Both the position numbers and the translations under genes were made by a program. DNA of 44,111 nucleotides from Bacillus sp. AFS001701 (GTDB lineage: Bacteria > Bacillota > Bacilli > Bacillales > Bacillaceae_G): positions 1 through 44,111 of the forward strand of contig NZ_NTZO01000020.1 in the NCBI RefSeq assembly GCF_002559405.1, given 5' to 3'. Below, in pieces: positions 7,920 to 14,739 of the stretch (its first letter is position 1; every line of letters starts with the position of its first letter). The notes below the pieces were generated by a model. That model worked only from the letters and a program-made list of their open reading frames with translations, did no database searches and was not told the DNA's origin.

Positions 7920-7936
7920 ATTACAAGAGTGTTACA
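7920..7936 (-). promoter_or_regulatory. WalR (YycF) binding site
   Basis: On the minus strand it reads TGTAAC-ACTCT-TGTAAT, an exact fit to the known WalR pattern TGTWAH-N5-TGTWAH. It lies 58 bases upstream of the NlpC/P60 start. WalRK is known to control autolysin genes in Bacillus. Confidence 0.75.
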
Positions 7937-7996
7937 AATTGTCGAAGTGTTTGTAATACTATAAAACCTTGTAGGTTTTTGCCAAAAATATGCAGC

Positions 7997-8028
7997 AAAA
8001 AATGACTATCATTCGACAGTCATTTTTT
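7997..8028. terminator. Perfect 11-bp hairpin with flanking A/T runs
   Basis: AAAAAATGACT pairs with AGTCATTTTTT around a ten-base loop. It looks like a bidirectional terminator, yet no gene ends into it. Confidence 0.55.
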
Positions 8029-8254
8029 AGGGTATTGAAAAATTCGAATACAAATTGCCCCTAATTCATCAAGTTGTACACCACGTTATATAGGGCTGTT
8101 CTTATTTGGTTTTACGGTGAAATCTAGAGGTAAAAAGTTCGGACCATGCTTTGATAATTAAGAAGAAGAATTCATTTGTTTTTACTGGATTATGTTTAGT
8201 TTTTGGTTGTTTCAAAGTCTAATTTAATGTTATTTCTTCTATTTCTTTGATTTA

Positions 8255-8383
8255 TTATTCTATTACCCTATGTTTCTCTAACTCTATTTGCAGTTTTAAT
8301 AGTTTATATTGTAGTTTTGACTTTTTTATTTGAAGATTTGCCAAATTTAATTGCAATTTCAGCTTTTTTATCTGCACTTCCAT
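8255..8383 (-). CDS. Possible small coiled-coil protein
   Basis: A 42-residue frame rich in Leu, Lys and Gln with clear heptad-like spacing (KLKLQLNLANLQIKKSKLQ). It resembles a short amphipathic coiled coil and has no recognised family. The same frame extends upstream to an ATG at 8437, but that start lies inside the terminator of the glucosidase gene and has no ribosome-binding site. The ATG at 8383 has a GGTGG seven bases before it. It would be expressed only by read-through or its own unseen promoter. It may not be real. Confidence 0.35.
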   Translation of the reverse strand: MEVQIKKLKLQLNLANLQIKKSKLQYKLLKLQIELEKHRVIE

Positions 8384-8420
8384 ATATTTCCACCATGGAC
8401 AGCAATCATCCTGTACAAAA

Positions 8421-8453
8421 TGAAAACAGACTGTCATGTGACAGTCTGTTCAG
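8421..8453 (-). terminator. Terminator of the glucosidase gene
   Basis: A perfect palindrome with arms AACAGACTGTCA (8425-8436) and TGACAGTCTGTT (8439-8450). On the minus strand it continues TTTTCATTTTG. Confidence 0.85.
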
Positions 8454-8472
8454 TAAGTACCAACTAAAAAAA

Positions 8473-10149
8473 TTAAATTAAGCGATAAACTCTAGCTTCA
8501 AAAGGTTTAAATTCCATGTTTTCAACTAATTGATGATCTGTTAATTCAATGTTCGTTAAACTTAATTGTGCGTTCTTTTTCGTAAGTTCTTTCGGTAAAG
8601 TAAATTTTTGTTTCTCTGATGATAAATTAGTAATGACTAAGAATATCTCTTTTTCACCATTTCGAGTGTATGCATATACAGGTTCATTTTTTACGTCTAG
8701 ATATTCATACGATGCATAAACTAGTGCCTTATTTTCTTTACGTAATGTAATCATCTTTTTATAGAATGATAAAATAGAGTCTGCATCTTTTTCTTGAATT
8801 TCAACATTTATTTCATTAAAGTTTTCATTCGTTTTAAGCCAAGGTTTACCCGTTGTAAATCCAGCATTCTTTGTACTGTTCCACTGCATAGGTGTGCGGG
8901 AATTATCTCGGCCTGTTTTCCATAAAATGTCTAGAACATCTTGTTCAGTTGAACCATTTTCAATCATTGTATTATACATATTTTTTGCACTTACATCATT
9001 ATAATCGTTAATTGATGTGTATTGTACATTTGTCATTCCAATTTCTTGCCCTTGGTATATGAATGGAGTTCCTTGCATAAAGAAATACATTACTCCAATA
9101 GCTTTTGCTGAAATTTTCCAAAATGCCTCATCATCGTTTCCTAATGTACTAACTGCTCTAGGTATATCATGGTTCTCTATAAATAATGCATTCCATCCAT
9201 ATCCTTCTAAACCAGTTTGCCATTTAGTAAGTACTTCTTTTAAATCAGCGATCGAAGTTTCAGATTCATCAGTTTTTTTCCAAAGATCTAAACTTTCGAA
9301 TTGGAAAATCATATTGAACTTACCTTCTTTTTCTCCAACCCACAGGTGTGCATCTTTTGTTGTTACACCATTTGCTTCTCCGACTGTCATGATGTCATAT
9401 TTATCAAATGTTTCACGTTTTAGTTCATCTAAATATTTGTGAATTCCTTCTTGATTCATGTGCATATCAAAACTTGCCACATATTTCTCTTTCTTTGGAT
9501 TTGGCATATCTGGAAAACCTGGTCGTTTTCTTATATGACTAATCGCGTCTACTCGGAAACCGTCGATTCCTTTATCTAACCACCAATTAATCATATCATA
9601 GACTTTTTGTCTTACTTCTTTGTTCTCCCAATTTAAATCAGGCTGTTTTTTGGAAAATAAGTGTAAGAAATATTCATCTGTTGCTTCATCATATTCCCAT
9701 GCAGATCCACCGAAAATACTTTCCCAGTTATTTGGCTCATTGCCTGATTTATTTCCTTCTCTCCAAATATAGTAGTCTCTATAAGGATTGTCTTTAGATT
9801 TTTTAGATTCTAAAAACCAAGGGTGCTCATCACTTGTATGATTGACTACTAAATCTAAAATTAACTTCATTCCTCTTTCGTGTACGTTCTCTAATAATTC
9901 ATCAAAATCAGCCATTGTGCCAAACTCATCCATAATGTCCTGATAATCTGAGATATCGTAACCATTATCATCATTTGGTGATTTGTAAAATGGACAAATC
10001 CAAATGACATCTATACCGAGTTCCTTTAAATAATCTAATTTCGAAATTACACCTCTTAAGTCACCAATTCCATCACCATTTGAATCCATAAAGCTACGTG
10101 GATAAATTTGGTAAGCAACCGCTTCCTTCCACCAACTTTGATTTGTCAT
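8473..10149 (-). CDS. malL: Oligo-1,6-glucosidase (GH13, MalL-like)
   Basis: A cytoplasmic 558-residue alpha-glucosidase of family GH13 that hydrolyses alpha-1,6 bonds in isomaltose, panose or related oligosaccharides. The three catalytic residues are visible: nucleophile Asp201 in GFRVDAISH, acid/base Glu258 in TVGEAN, and Asp328 in ENHDIPR. Length and the segments WWKEAVAYQIYPRSF and SPNDDNGYDI match MalL rather than trehalose-6-phosphate hydrolase. The ATG at 10149 follows GGAGGAGAG. An upstream in-frame ATG at 10185 lacks a site. Two carbohydrate-type operators lie upstream. No sugar transporter is adjacent. Confidence 0.9.
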   Translation of the reverse strand: MTNQSWWKEAVAYQIYPRSFMDSNGDGIGDLRGVISKLDYLKELGIDVIWICPFYKSPNDDNGYDISDYQDIMDEFGTMADFDELLENVHERGMKLILDLVVNHTSDEHPWFLESKKSKDNPYRDYYIWREGNKSGNEPNNWESIFGGSAWEYDEATDEYFLHLFSKKQPDLNWENKEVRQKVYDMINWWLDKGIDGFRVDAISHIRKRPGFPDMPNPKKEKYVASFDMHMNQEGIHKYLDELKRETFDKYDIMTVGEANGVTTKDAHLWVGEKEGKFNMIFQFESLDLWKKTDESETSIADLKEVLTKWQTGLEGYGWNALFIENHDIPRAVSTLGNDDEAFWKISAKAIGVMYFFMQGTPFIYQGQEIGMTNVQYTSINDYNDVSAKNMYNTMIENGSTEQDVLDILWKTGRDNSRTPMQWNSTKNAGFTTGKPWLKTNENFNEINVEIQEKDADSILSFYKKMITLRKENKALVYASYEYLDVKNEPVYAYTRNGEKEIFLVITNLSSEKQKFTLPKELTKKNAQLSLTNIELTDHQLVENMEFKPFEARVYRLI

Positions 10150-10170
10150 AATCTCTCTCCTCCAAATGCA

Positions 10171-10184
10171 TAAAAGCGTTTTCA
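10171..10184. promoter_or_regulatory. Catabolite-responsive element (cre) of malL
   Basis: The minus strand reads TGAAAACGCTTTTA, one mismatch from TGWNANCGNTNWCA. It sits in the leader just before the ribosome-binding site, suiting CcpA roadblock repression. Confidence 0.65.
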
Positions 10185-10232
10185 ATATTGACTATATTAG
10201 TAGCCTTCAATAAAAATTAAGTACAATTTTAT

Positions 10233-10246
10233 TGCAACCGTTTGCA
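10233..10246. promoter_or_regulatory. LacI-type palindromic operator upstream of malL
   Basis: TGCAACCGTTTGCA is a near-perfect dyad with a central CG, the form used by LacI/GalR regulators of maltose genes and also tolerated by CcpA. No LacI regulator is encoded nearby. Confidence 0.5.
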
Positions 10247-10375
10247 CATCATTATCTTAACATTCAACTAACTATAGTTCAATAACCGAAATTAAGAGCC
10301 AGCTTGCACTTTATTAGAACTTTCTATTCTAAGTCCCCTATGCTGCCTTATTTAAAAACCGTTTTCACAAAAAGC

Positions 10376-10412
10376 AAAAAAAAAGCAACTTAGGATATCC
10401 CTTAAGCCGCTT
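10376..10412 (-). terminator. Terminator of the bactofilin operon
   Basis: An interrupted stem pairs AGC..CTTAGGGATAT-type arms (core GGATATCC). On the minus strand it is followed by nine T. Confidence 0.7.
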
Positions 10413-11220
10413 ATAGTTCTAATTTCTTTACATCCTTTACTTTTGCTGAAGGATGAATTTGAACATCTTCTCTATATTCCACAAGGTCAATGACACATTT
10501 TTGTCCAATTGTAACAGCATCGCCTCGTACTACACTCGCTGTCGTATAATCAATTTTTACAGCACTTCCTTCAATAACATCTGCTTTGAAGTTTGTACGG
10601 TTGTTAAAAATTTTCGTAAAAAGTCGTGAAAATACATTACTTTCATCAAATCGACTAATTTCAATTGTTTCTCCGCCAATTTCAGGAATATAACTAAATC
10701 CACTATGATAGCTATATCCACCATGCGTAATTTTTACATTTTCAGCATTTAATAAACCATTCATTGATAAGTGACCTTTTGCTGTAAATACTTCACATTC
10801 AGATCCTTTTTCTGTTGAAAGCGATCCTTTTATATTAATGACTTCTGCTTTTACTAATCCTGTCGTTTTCATTGAACCAGAGACATGAATACTTTGAACA
10901 TTTAAGTCACCTTTTGTTTTAAAGCTACCACTAATATTGACATCTCCACCAGAAACTTTTCCATCAATAGAAGCTGAGCCACTGACGTTCATTTTTTTTG
11001 CTTCAACATCACTTAAACATTTAGCACTACCACTGCAATTAAAGTATTCCGTTTCTACTTTACCATTAAATTTAGCAGAACCACTTACCTTTACTTCATG
11101 ACAAAGAATATCACCTAGTATTCGACCGCTACCACTAATTTTAACGTCATCATATCGTCCAGTACCAATTGTTCCTGAACCATTAATAATCGCATCTTGC
11201 CTCGATTGCACATTCGCCAT
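10411..11220 (-). CDS. Bactofilin-like polymer-forming protein (YhbE/YhbF family)
   Basis: This 269-residue protein is a bactofilin-type beta-helix that self-assembles into cytoskeletal filaments. Residues 24-165 contain about eight repeats of roughly 17 residues carrying V/I-x-x-S/K-GS (KISGSG, KVSGSA, NVSGSA, NISGSF, HVSGSM, NIKGSL). These are the stacked turns of the right-handed helix. The C-terminal third is less regular and has a possible second short helix region. In B. subtilis, yhbD is followed by two bactofilin genes needed for motility; here only one follows. The ribosome-binding site AAGGAGGAG is eighteen bases after the yhbD-like stop. Confidence 0.85.
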   Translation of the reverse strand: MANVQSRQDAIINGSGTIGTGRYDDVKISGSGRILGDILCHEVKVSGSAKFNGKVETEYFNCSGSAKCLSDVEAKKMNVSGSASIDGKVSGGDVNISGSFKTKGDLNVQSIHVSGSMKTTGLVKAEVINIKGSLSTEKGSECEVFTAKGHLSMNGLLNAENVKITHGGYSYHSGFSYIPEIGGETIEISRFDESNVFSRLFTKIFNNRTNFKADVIEGSAVKIDYTTASVVRGDAVTIGQKCVIDLVEYREDVQIHPSAKVKDVKKLEL

Positions 11221-11238
11221 ACTGTCTCCTCCTTATCT

Positions 11239-11853
11239 TTATTTAATCGATTTATCTAAATAGCTCGATAGAGTAACATTGATTAAGATTGAATCCTTTT
11301 GATCAACAAACGTCTCTTGATTTCCAATAATCCATGTACCCATACCAAATTTTCGAATATAAATGATAGTCGCTTCATCCATATTAATTTGGTTTTTATG
11401 CGTTTCTATTAAATTTAAAAATTGTTTTATTTCATCTATTGTTACACTTCCATTTGAAAGCCACTCGTTTACAAAAAGTAACGAGCATAGTTGAACCGTA
11501 CCTAAATGCTCTAATTTAGTATTTGGAAAAAGTGATTGATATATTTGTACGACTTGTTTAGGGATTTGCTCCAAAGATAAAGTAGCATTCCCACGATCAG
11601 AAACGATTTCTTCATTGATTGAAAACACTCTAGCAATATCATCTAATGATTGGTCATCCTTCAACTCTTTTATTTTTTCAATCCGATCCAAAATTCTCTG
11701 TTTTGGAAAAAACGTTTCCTGTCCAGTAAAGCTTGATTTTTTCATAAACCACTCTTCAGGAATGATGTTTTTCCTTTTCCATCTATAAAGCTGTCCGTAC
11801 GATATGCCTGTAAGTTGTAGTAAATCTTTTTTGGAAATTAATTCTTCACTCAT
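11239..11853 (-). CDS. yhbD: YhbD-like MerR-type DNA-binding protein (DUF4004)
   Basis: A 204-residue regulator. The N-terminal helix-turn-helix reads SKKDLLQLTGISYGQLYRWKRKNIIPEEWF, typical of MerR-like winged helices, followed by a dimerisation helix (RILDRIEKIKELKDDQSLDDIARVF). The C-terminal half is the family-specific domain without ligand cysteines. The ATG at 11853 has AGGAGG eight bases upstream. An earlier in-frame start at 11883 overlaps the promoter and is rejected. It forms an operon with the bactofilin gene, as in B. subtilis, and may autoregulate through the dyad in its promoter. Confidence 0.82.
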   Translation of the reverse strand: MSEELISKKDLLQLTGISYGQLYRWKRKNIIPEEWFMKKSSFTGQETFFPKQRILDRIEKIKELKDDQSLDDIARVFSINEEIVSDRGNATLSLEQIPKQVVQIYQSLFPNTKLEHLGTVQLCSLLFVNEWLSNGSVTIDEIKQFLNLIETHKNQINMDEATIIYIRKFGMGTWIIGNQETFVDQKDSILINVTLSSYLDKSIK

Positions 11854-11873
11854 ATGACATTCCTCCTGACACG

Positions 11874-11902
11874 AGTATAACAAAACAATGTTTTATTGTA
11901 AA
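11874..11902 (-). promoter_or_regulatory. Promoter of the yhbD-bactofilin operon, with dyad in spacer
   Basis: On the minus strand TTTACA (11902-11897), a 17-base spacer and TATACT (11879-11874) form a good SigA promoter. The spacer contains the dyad AAAACATTGTTTT. The AACAATGTTTTA half recurs near 11963. Confidence 0.7.
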
Positions 11903-11991
11903 GTATTCGGATGTAGCACTTTTGATATAATACCTATTCAATTTCCCAACAATATTTCGCGTAACAATGTTTTAATAAAAGTCATTTTCAT

Positions 11992-12086
11992 ATAAAGAAA
12001 ACTCGTCGATTGACGAGCCTATTAGACAAAAACGTAGTTGCACTTATACTTTTTTCATAGAATTGTTTATTACGTCGAGTATTCCC
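11992..12086. repeat. Dispersed ~95-bp repeat, copy 2
   Basis: This is the second copy of the element at 7230-7317. The ends GAAAACTCGTCGA and ACGTCGAGTATTC are inverted repeats of each other, and an internal TCGTC-GATT-GACGA hairpin is present only in this copy. The rest of the 11903-12192 gap shows no gene. Confidence 0.65.
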
Positions 12087-12192
12087 CATATTTCTTGAAG
12101 TGAAAAAAATACCCAAAATCCATTTATTCATGAAGTTTGAGTAGCAATCTCATTTTAAATCTATTTAGTTAGAATGCACCTTTTCCTTACCC

Positions 12193-12528
12193 CTAAATTA
12201 AATCTACATCTTCTTTCTCAAGAACTACGCTTACTTGATATTCCTTCAAGTTAATGGTTCTCTCGCTCGCGAATTTGACCCCTTCGTTTTCGAGCAAACG
12301 CTTTTGCCTTAAAAATCCTTCTTCATCTTGGATTCCTATTTCACCTTTAGCATTTATCACTCTATGCCATGGCAATTGGTATTTTTGGCCCATCGAGTGT
12401 AAGATTCTTACAACCTGTCTAGCTCCTCTTGGACTTCCTGCCAACTTTGCAACTTGGCCATATGTCATTACTTTTCCTGGTGGTATATTTTTAATAATAT
12501 CAATCGCTCTACTTGTAAAAGATTCCAT
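12193..12528 (-). CDS. Alkyltransferase-like protein (ATL), catalytic Cys replaced by Trp
   Basis: A 111-residue homologue of the DNA-binding domain of O6-alkylguanine-DNA methyltransferase. The family motif PCHRV reads PWHRV here (Trp54), so it cannot accept alkyl groups. ATL proteins of this type bind O6-alkylguanine and hand it to nucleotide-excision repair. The recognition helix and arginine finger region SPRGARQVVRIL (32-43) and the nucleotide-flipping tyrosine in TYGQVA (Tyr23) are intact. Length is normal for ATLs. An AAAGGGAA site precedes the ATG. It is divergent from the FTR1-type gene. Confidence 0.88.
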   Translation of the reverse strand: MESFTSRAIDIIKNIPPGKVMTYGQVAKLAGSPRGARQVVRILHSMGQKYQLPWHRVINAKGEIGIQDEEGFLRQKRLLENEGVKFASERTINLKEYQVSVVLEKEDVDLI

Positions 12529-12682
12529 TTTTTCCCTTTCTAAAATTCACATTTTGGGCTATTTTATATTAATTTTACCACATAACTTATTATGCCTATT
12601 TATTAATAAAATAGTGTCCGTTTCTACTATTAAAGAATAGTCTAGTAAGTAGATTAAATATACTCGGGAGGATGATAGTGAA

Positions 12683-13381
12683 TTGAATGCTAATTTTTTA
12701 ATAGCTTTACGAGAAGGCCTTGAGGTTTCCTTAGTAATCGGGTACTTACTCATTACTTTAATTCAGAGCAAAAAAGAGCATTTAATTAAGTCAGTAGTTT
12801 ACGGAACAATACTTGGAGTAGTAGTAAGTATTTTTGCTGGATTTTTCTTATTTACAACATTCGGTGAACTAGATGGAAATGTTGAACATACTATTGAAGG
12901 CGTAATCCAATTAATTGCAGCATTGCTAATCTTCTATTTTATCTACTGGTTAAGTGGTCAAAGTAGCATTAATATTTCAAATAAACTAAAATCAGAAGTT
13001 AAAATTATAGATAGTAGTGTTTCATTATTTTTAATGGCAAGCGTATTTGTGATCCGGGAAGGCTTAGAGCTAGTTCTGTTTGTTTTATCAAATGCTCATA
13101 CAATCGCCTTTGTTGGTATGATTTCTATCTTACTAGGAATTATTGCAGCTATCTTGATTGCATATTTATTTATCAAAACTACAATTAATTTAAATATTAA
13201 AGTGATTTTTACTTTACTAGGTATTCTATTAATTTTCTTTGGCGGTAAAGTATTCACTGAAGGTCTTTTCTCCTTTATCGATGCTACCCCACTAGTTGAA
13301 CAAATCGTCTATTATGGATTTGTCGTCATTTCACTATTTATTTTATTTAAAAACAACATACTATCATTTTTCAAAAAATAA
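12683..13381 (+). CDS. FTR1-family iron permease
   Basis: A 232-residue membrane protein with about seven spans. Both iron-binding motifs of the FTR1/EfeU family are present: REGLE at 10-14 (ALREGLEVSLVIG) and REGLE at 125-129 (VIREGLELVLFV). It would move iron through the membrane, normally with EfeO/EfeB or another oxidase, but no partner is adjacent. The start is a TTG following GGGAGGA about ten bases upstream. No good Fur box is seen in the divergent promoter region, so iron control is not shown. Confidence 0.85.
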   Translation: MNANFLIALREGLEVSLVIGYLLITLIQSKKEHLIKSVVYGTILGVVVSIFAGFFLFTTFGELDGNVEHTIEGVIQLIAALLIFYFIYWLSGQSSINISNKLKSEVKIIDSSVSLFLMASVFVIREGLELVLFVLSNAHTIAFVGMISILLGIIAAILIAYLFIKTTINLNIKVIFTLLGILLIFFGGKVFTEGLFSFIDATPLVEQIVYYGFVVISLFILFKNNILSFFKK

Positions 13382-13422
13382 GATAGAATTGTCTAATGCG
13401 CCTGACTTTAAATACTTCAATA

Positions 13423-13464
13423 ATAGAAGAAAACCTGCAAGATGTGAGTTTTCTTCTTTTCTAG
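13423..13464 (+). terminator. Terminator after the FTR1-type gene
   Basis: AGAAGAAAAC and GTTTTCTTCT form a perfect ten-pair stem, followed by TTT. Confidence 0.75.
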
Positions 13465-13553
13465 TTTCACTTTTGCAATAAACATCACTTTTCTGTATAG
13501 TTTTTCCCATTCATACTATAATATTTTTATAAGATAAAGAAAGGTCGGATACA

Positions 13554-13844
13554 ATGAAAATTACAATTTCCGAAGATGCATTAAAATGGTTTCAAGATGA
13601 GATGAATGTCAAAGAAGGAGATACAATTCGTTTTTTCGCGCGATACGGTGGAAATAGTACAATACATAAAGGCTATTCTTTAGGTGTTACTAAAGAACAA
13701 CCTGTGGACATCGGAGAATCTATTACGATTGATAACGTAGTCTATTTTATAAACGAAACAGACTTATGGTATTTTAAAGATTATAATTTAAATGTAATTG
13801 TAAATGAAAATAATGAATTACATTTTGATTATGAACCTAAATAA
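13554..13844 (+). CDS. HesB-like protein without cysteines (YneR type)
   Basis: A 96-residue protein with a HesB/IscA-like fold outline (KITISEDALKWFQDEM at the start; RFFARYGGNSTIHKGYSLGV in the middle). It contains none of the cysteines that bind Fe-S clusters in true IscA proteins, as in the YneR/YqkB-like branch of Bacilli. Its role is unknown. It is probably cytosolic. It sits alone between two terminators. The ATG is preceded by AAAGG about ten bases away. Confidence 0.75.
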   Translation: MKITISEDALKWFQDEMNVKEGDTIRFFARYGGNSTIHKGYSLGVTKEQPVDIGESITIDNVVYFINETDLWYFKDYNLNVIVNENNELHFDYEPK

Positions 13845-13848
13845 TGTA

Positions 13849-13886
13849 AGGAGCTTAGGTAGCGTTTGTGCCTAAGTTCTTTTTTT
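13849..13886 (+). terminator. Terminator after the HesB-like gene
   Basis: AGCTTAGG pairs with CCTAAGTT, followed by eight T. Confidence 0.85.
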
Positions 13887-14035
13887 TGGTTCTGTTTAAT
13901 TTGATTGTTGAGTTTCTTGTTCAAGTTACTGGCAGGATAGCTCAATTAAAAAAAATAAGCATTTATTTATGAAGAAATCCTATAATTAATTCTGATATAT
14001 TACTTGTTGAATCTAGTCATCTTGGAGGAATTAAT

Positions 14036-14374
14036 TTGGAAAAAGATATTAGAAAAGGCCTCATTTATGGCTTTTTATTTGGAGTAGCAATTGCGATTTT
14101 ATTTATTAAACATTTTGAAATAATCGCAGATTCTGAAGGAAATGAGATCAATTATTTACGGGTATTTGATTATTTAATCATAATTTTAAAGCGTGGTATA
14201 GTTGGTTCTTTTAGTGGAGCGATTATTGCTTTTATTCTATTTAAACTAAATTCTTCTTTAAAACTGACTAAAAAAATGAAAATTGGTGCCCTTATTTTTG
14301 GCTTATGTGTAGTGGGACCGGTTATTCAATATTTAGTATCTTTAAGATTAAATGAAATGTTACTTTTTAACTAA
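14036..14374 (+). CDS. Small membrane protein of unknown function
   Basis: A 112-residue protein with three or four predicted membrane helices: about 9-24, 45-68, 80-102. A charged loop (EIIADSEGNEINYLRVFD) sits between the first two. No family is recognised. The start is TTG with GGAGG at 14024-14028, seven bases upstream. The next gene begins 50 bases later on the same strand, and one terminator closes both, so they may be co-transcribed. Confidence 0.7.
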   Translation: MEKDIRKGLIYGFLFGVAIAILFIKHFEIIADSEGNEINYLRVFDYLIIILKRGIVGSFSGAIIAFILFKLNSSLKLTKKMKIGALIFGLCVVGPVIQYLVSLRLNEMLLFN

Positions 14375-14424
14375 CAAAATTTAGGTATTTTTTTGCTAGA
14401 GGAATTGGAGCGATTTAATTTATA

Positions 14425-14619
14425 ATGACAATTGTTAGCTTTTTAAAAATTGCTTGGATTCTAAGCAGGTTTAAGTTTGAACAAATATTTGTTCAAGCGT
14501 TTAAAGAACTTTTTAATAAAGAAATAACAAAAGCAAGTTATTATTTCATCTTTTTTTGTATTGGAGCAATAGGCGACATCGTATTATTAATAAATGGTAC
14601 TTTTTATGATAAACTCTGA
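14425..14619 (+). CDS. Possible small membrane protein
   Basis: A 64-residue frame with one clear membrane segment near the C-terminus (ASYYFIFFCIGAIGDIVLLI) and an amphipathic N-terminal half. No family is recognised. A GGAG lies about 14 bases before the ATG, which is weak. Its position between the preceding membrane gene and a terminator makes it plausible as the second gene of a pair. Confidence 0.45.
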   Translation: MTIVSFLKIAWILSRFKFEQIFVQAFKELFNKEITKASYYFIFFCIGAIGDIVLLINGTFYDKL

Positions 14620-14657
14620 TACGCTTTAGTCTATGTTATTTAGTAAGTTATTTCTAA

Positions 14658-14687
14658 AAGGTTGTCTTATTAGACAGCCTCTTTTTT
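14658..14687 (+). terminator. Terminator after the small membrane protein pair
   Basis: AGGTTGTCT pairs with AGACAGCCT, followed by CTTTTTT. Confidence 0.85.
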
Positions 14688-14701
14688 AGTTTAAATACAA
14701 A

Positions 14702-14732
14702 AGAGTGCCCCACTATTTATGTGAGGCACTCT
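14702..14732 (-). terminator. Terminator of the RND exporter gene
   Basis: AGAGTGCC at 14702-14709 pairs with GGCACTCT at 14725-14732 with an inner CAC/GTG pair. The minus strand then reads TTTTGTA. Confidence 0.75.
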
Positions 14733-14739
14733 TCTTCAA

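Larger units (their letters stand above)
7881..8254. other. Intergenic region with operator and two hairpins
   Basis: It contains the WalR box at 7920-7936, a small hairpin (AAAACCT/AGGTTTT, 7963-7979) and a strong palindrome at 7997-8028. The rest, 8030-8254, is AT-rich with no recognisable gene. Confidence 0.5.

Noticed and set aside
12529-12682. Fur box for the FTR1 gene
   Set aside because: No stretch approaches TGATAATNATTATCA closely enough.
13296-13481. Plus-strand frame after the FTR1 gene
   Set aside because: It lies out of frame over the end of the FTR1 gene and across its terminator.
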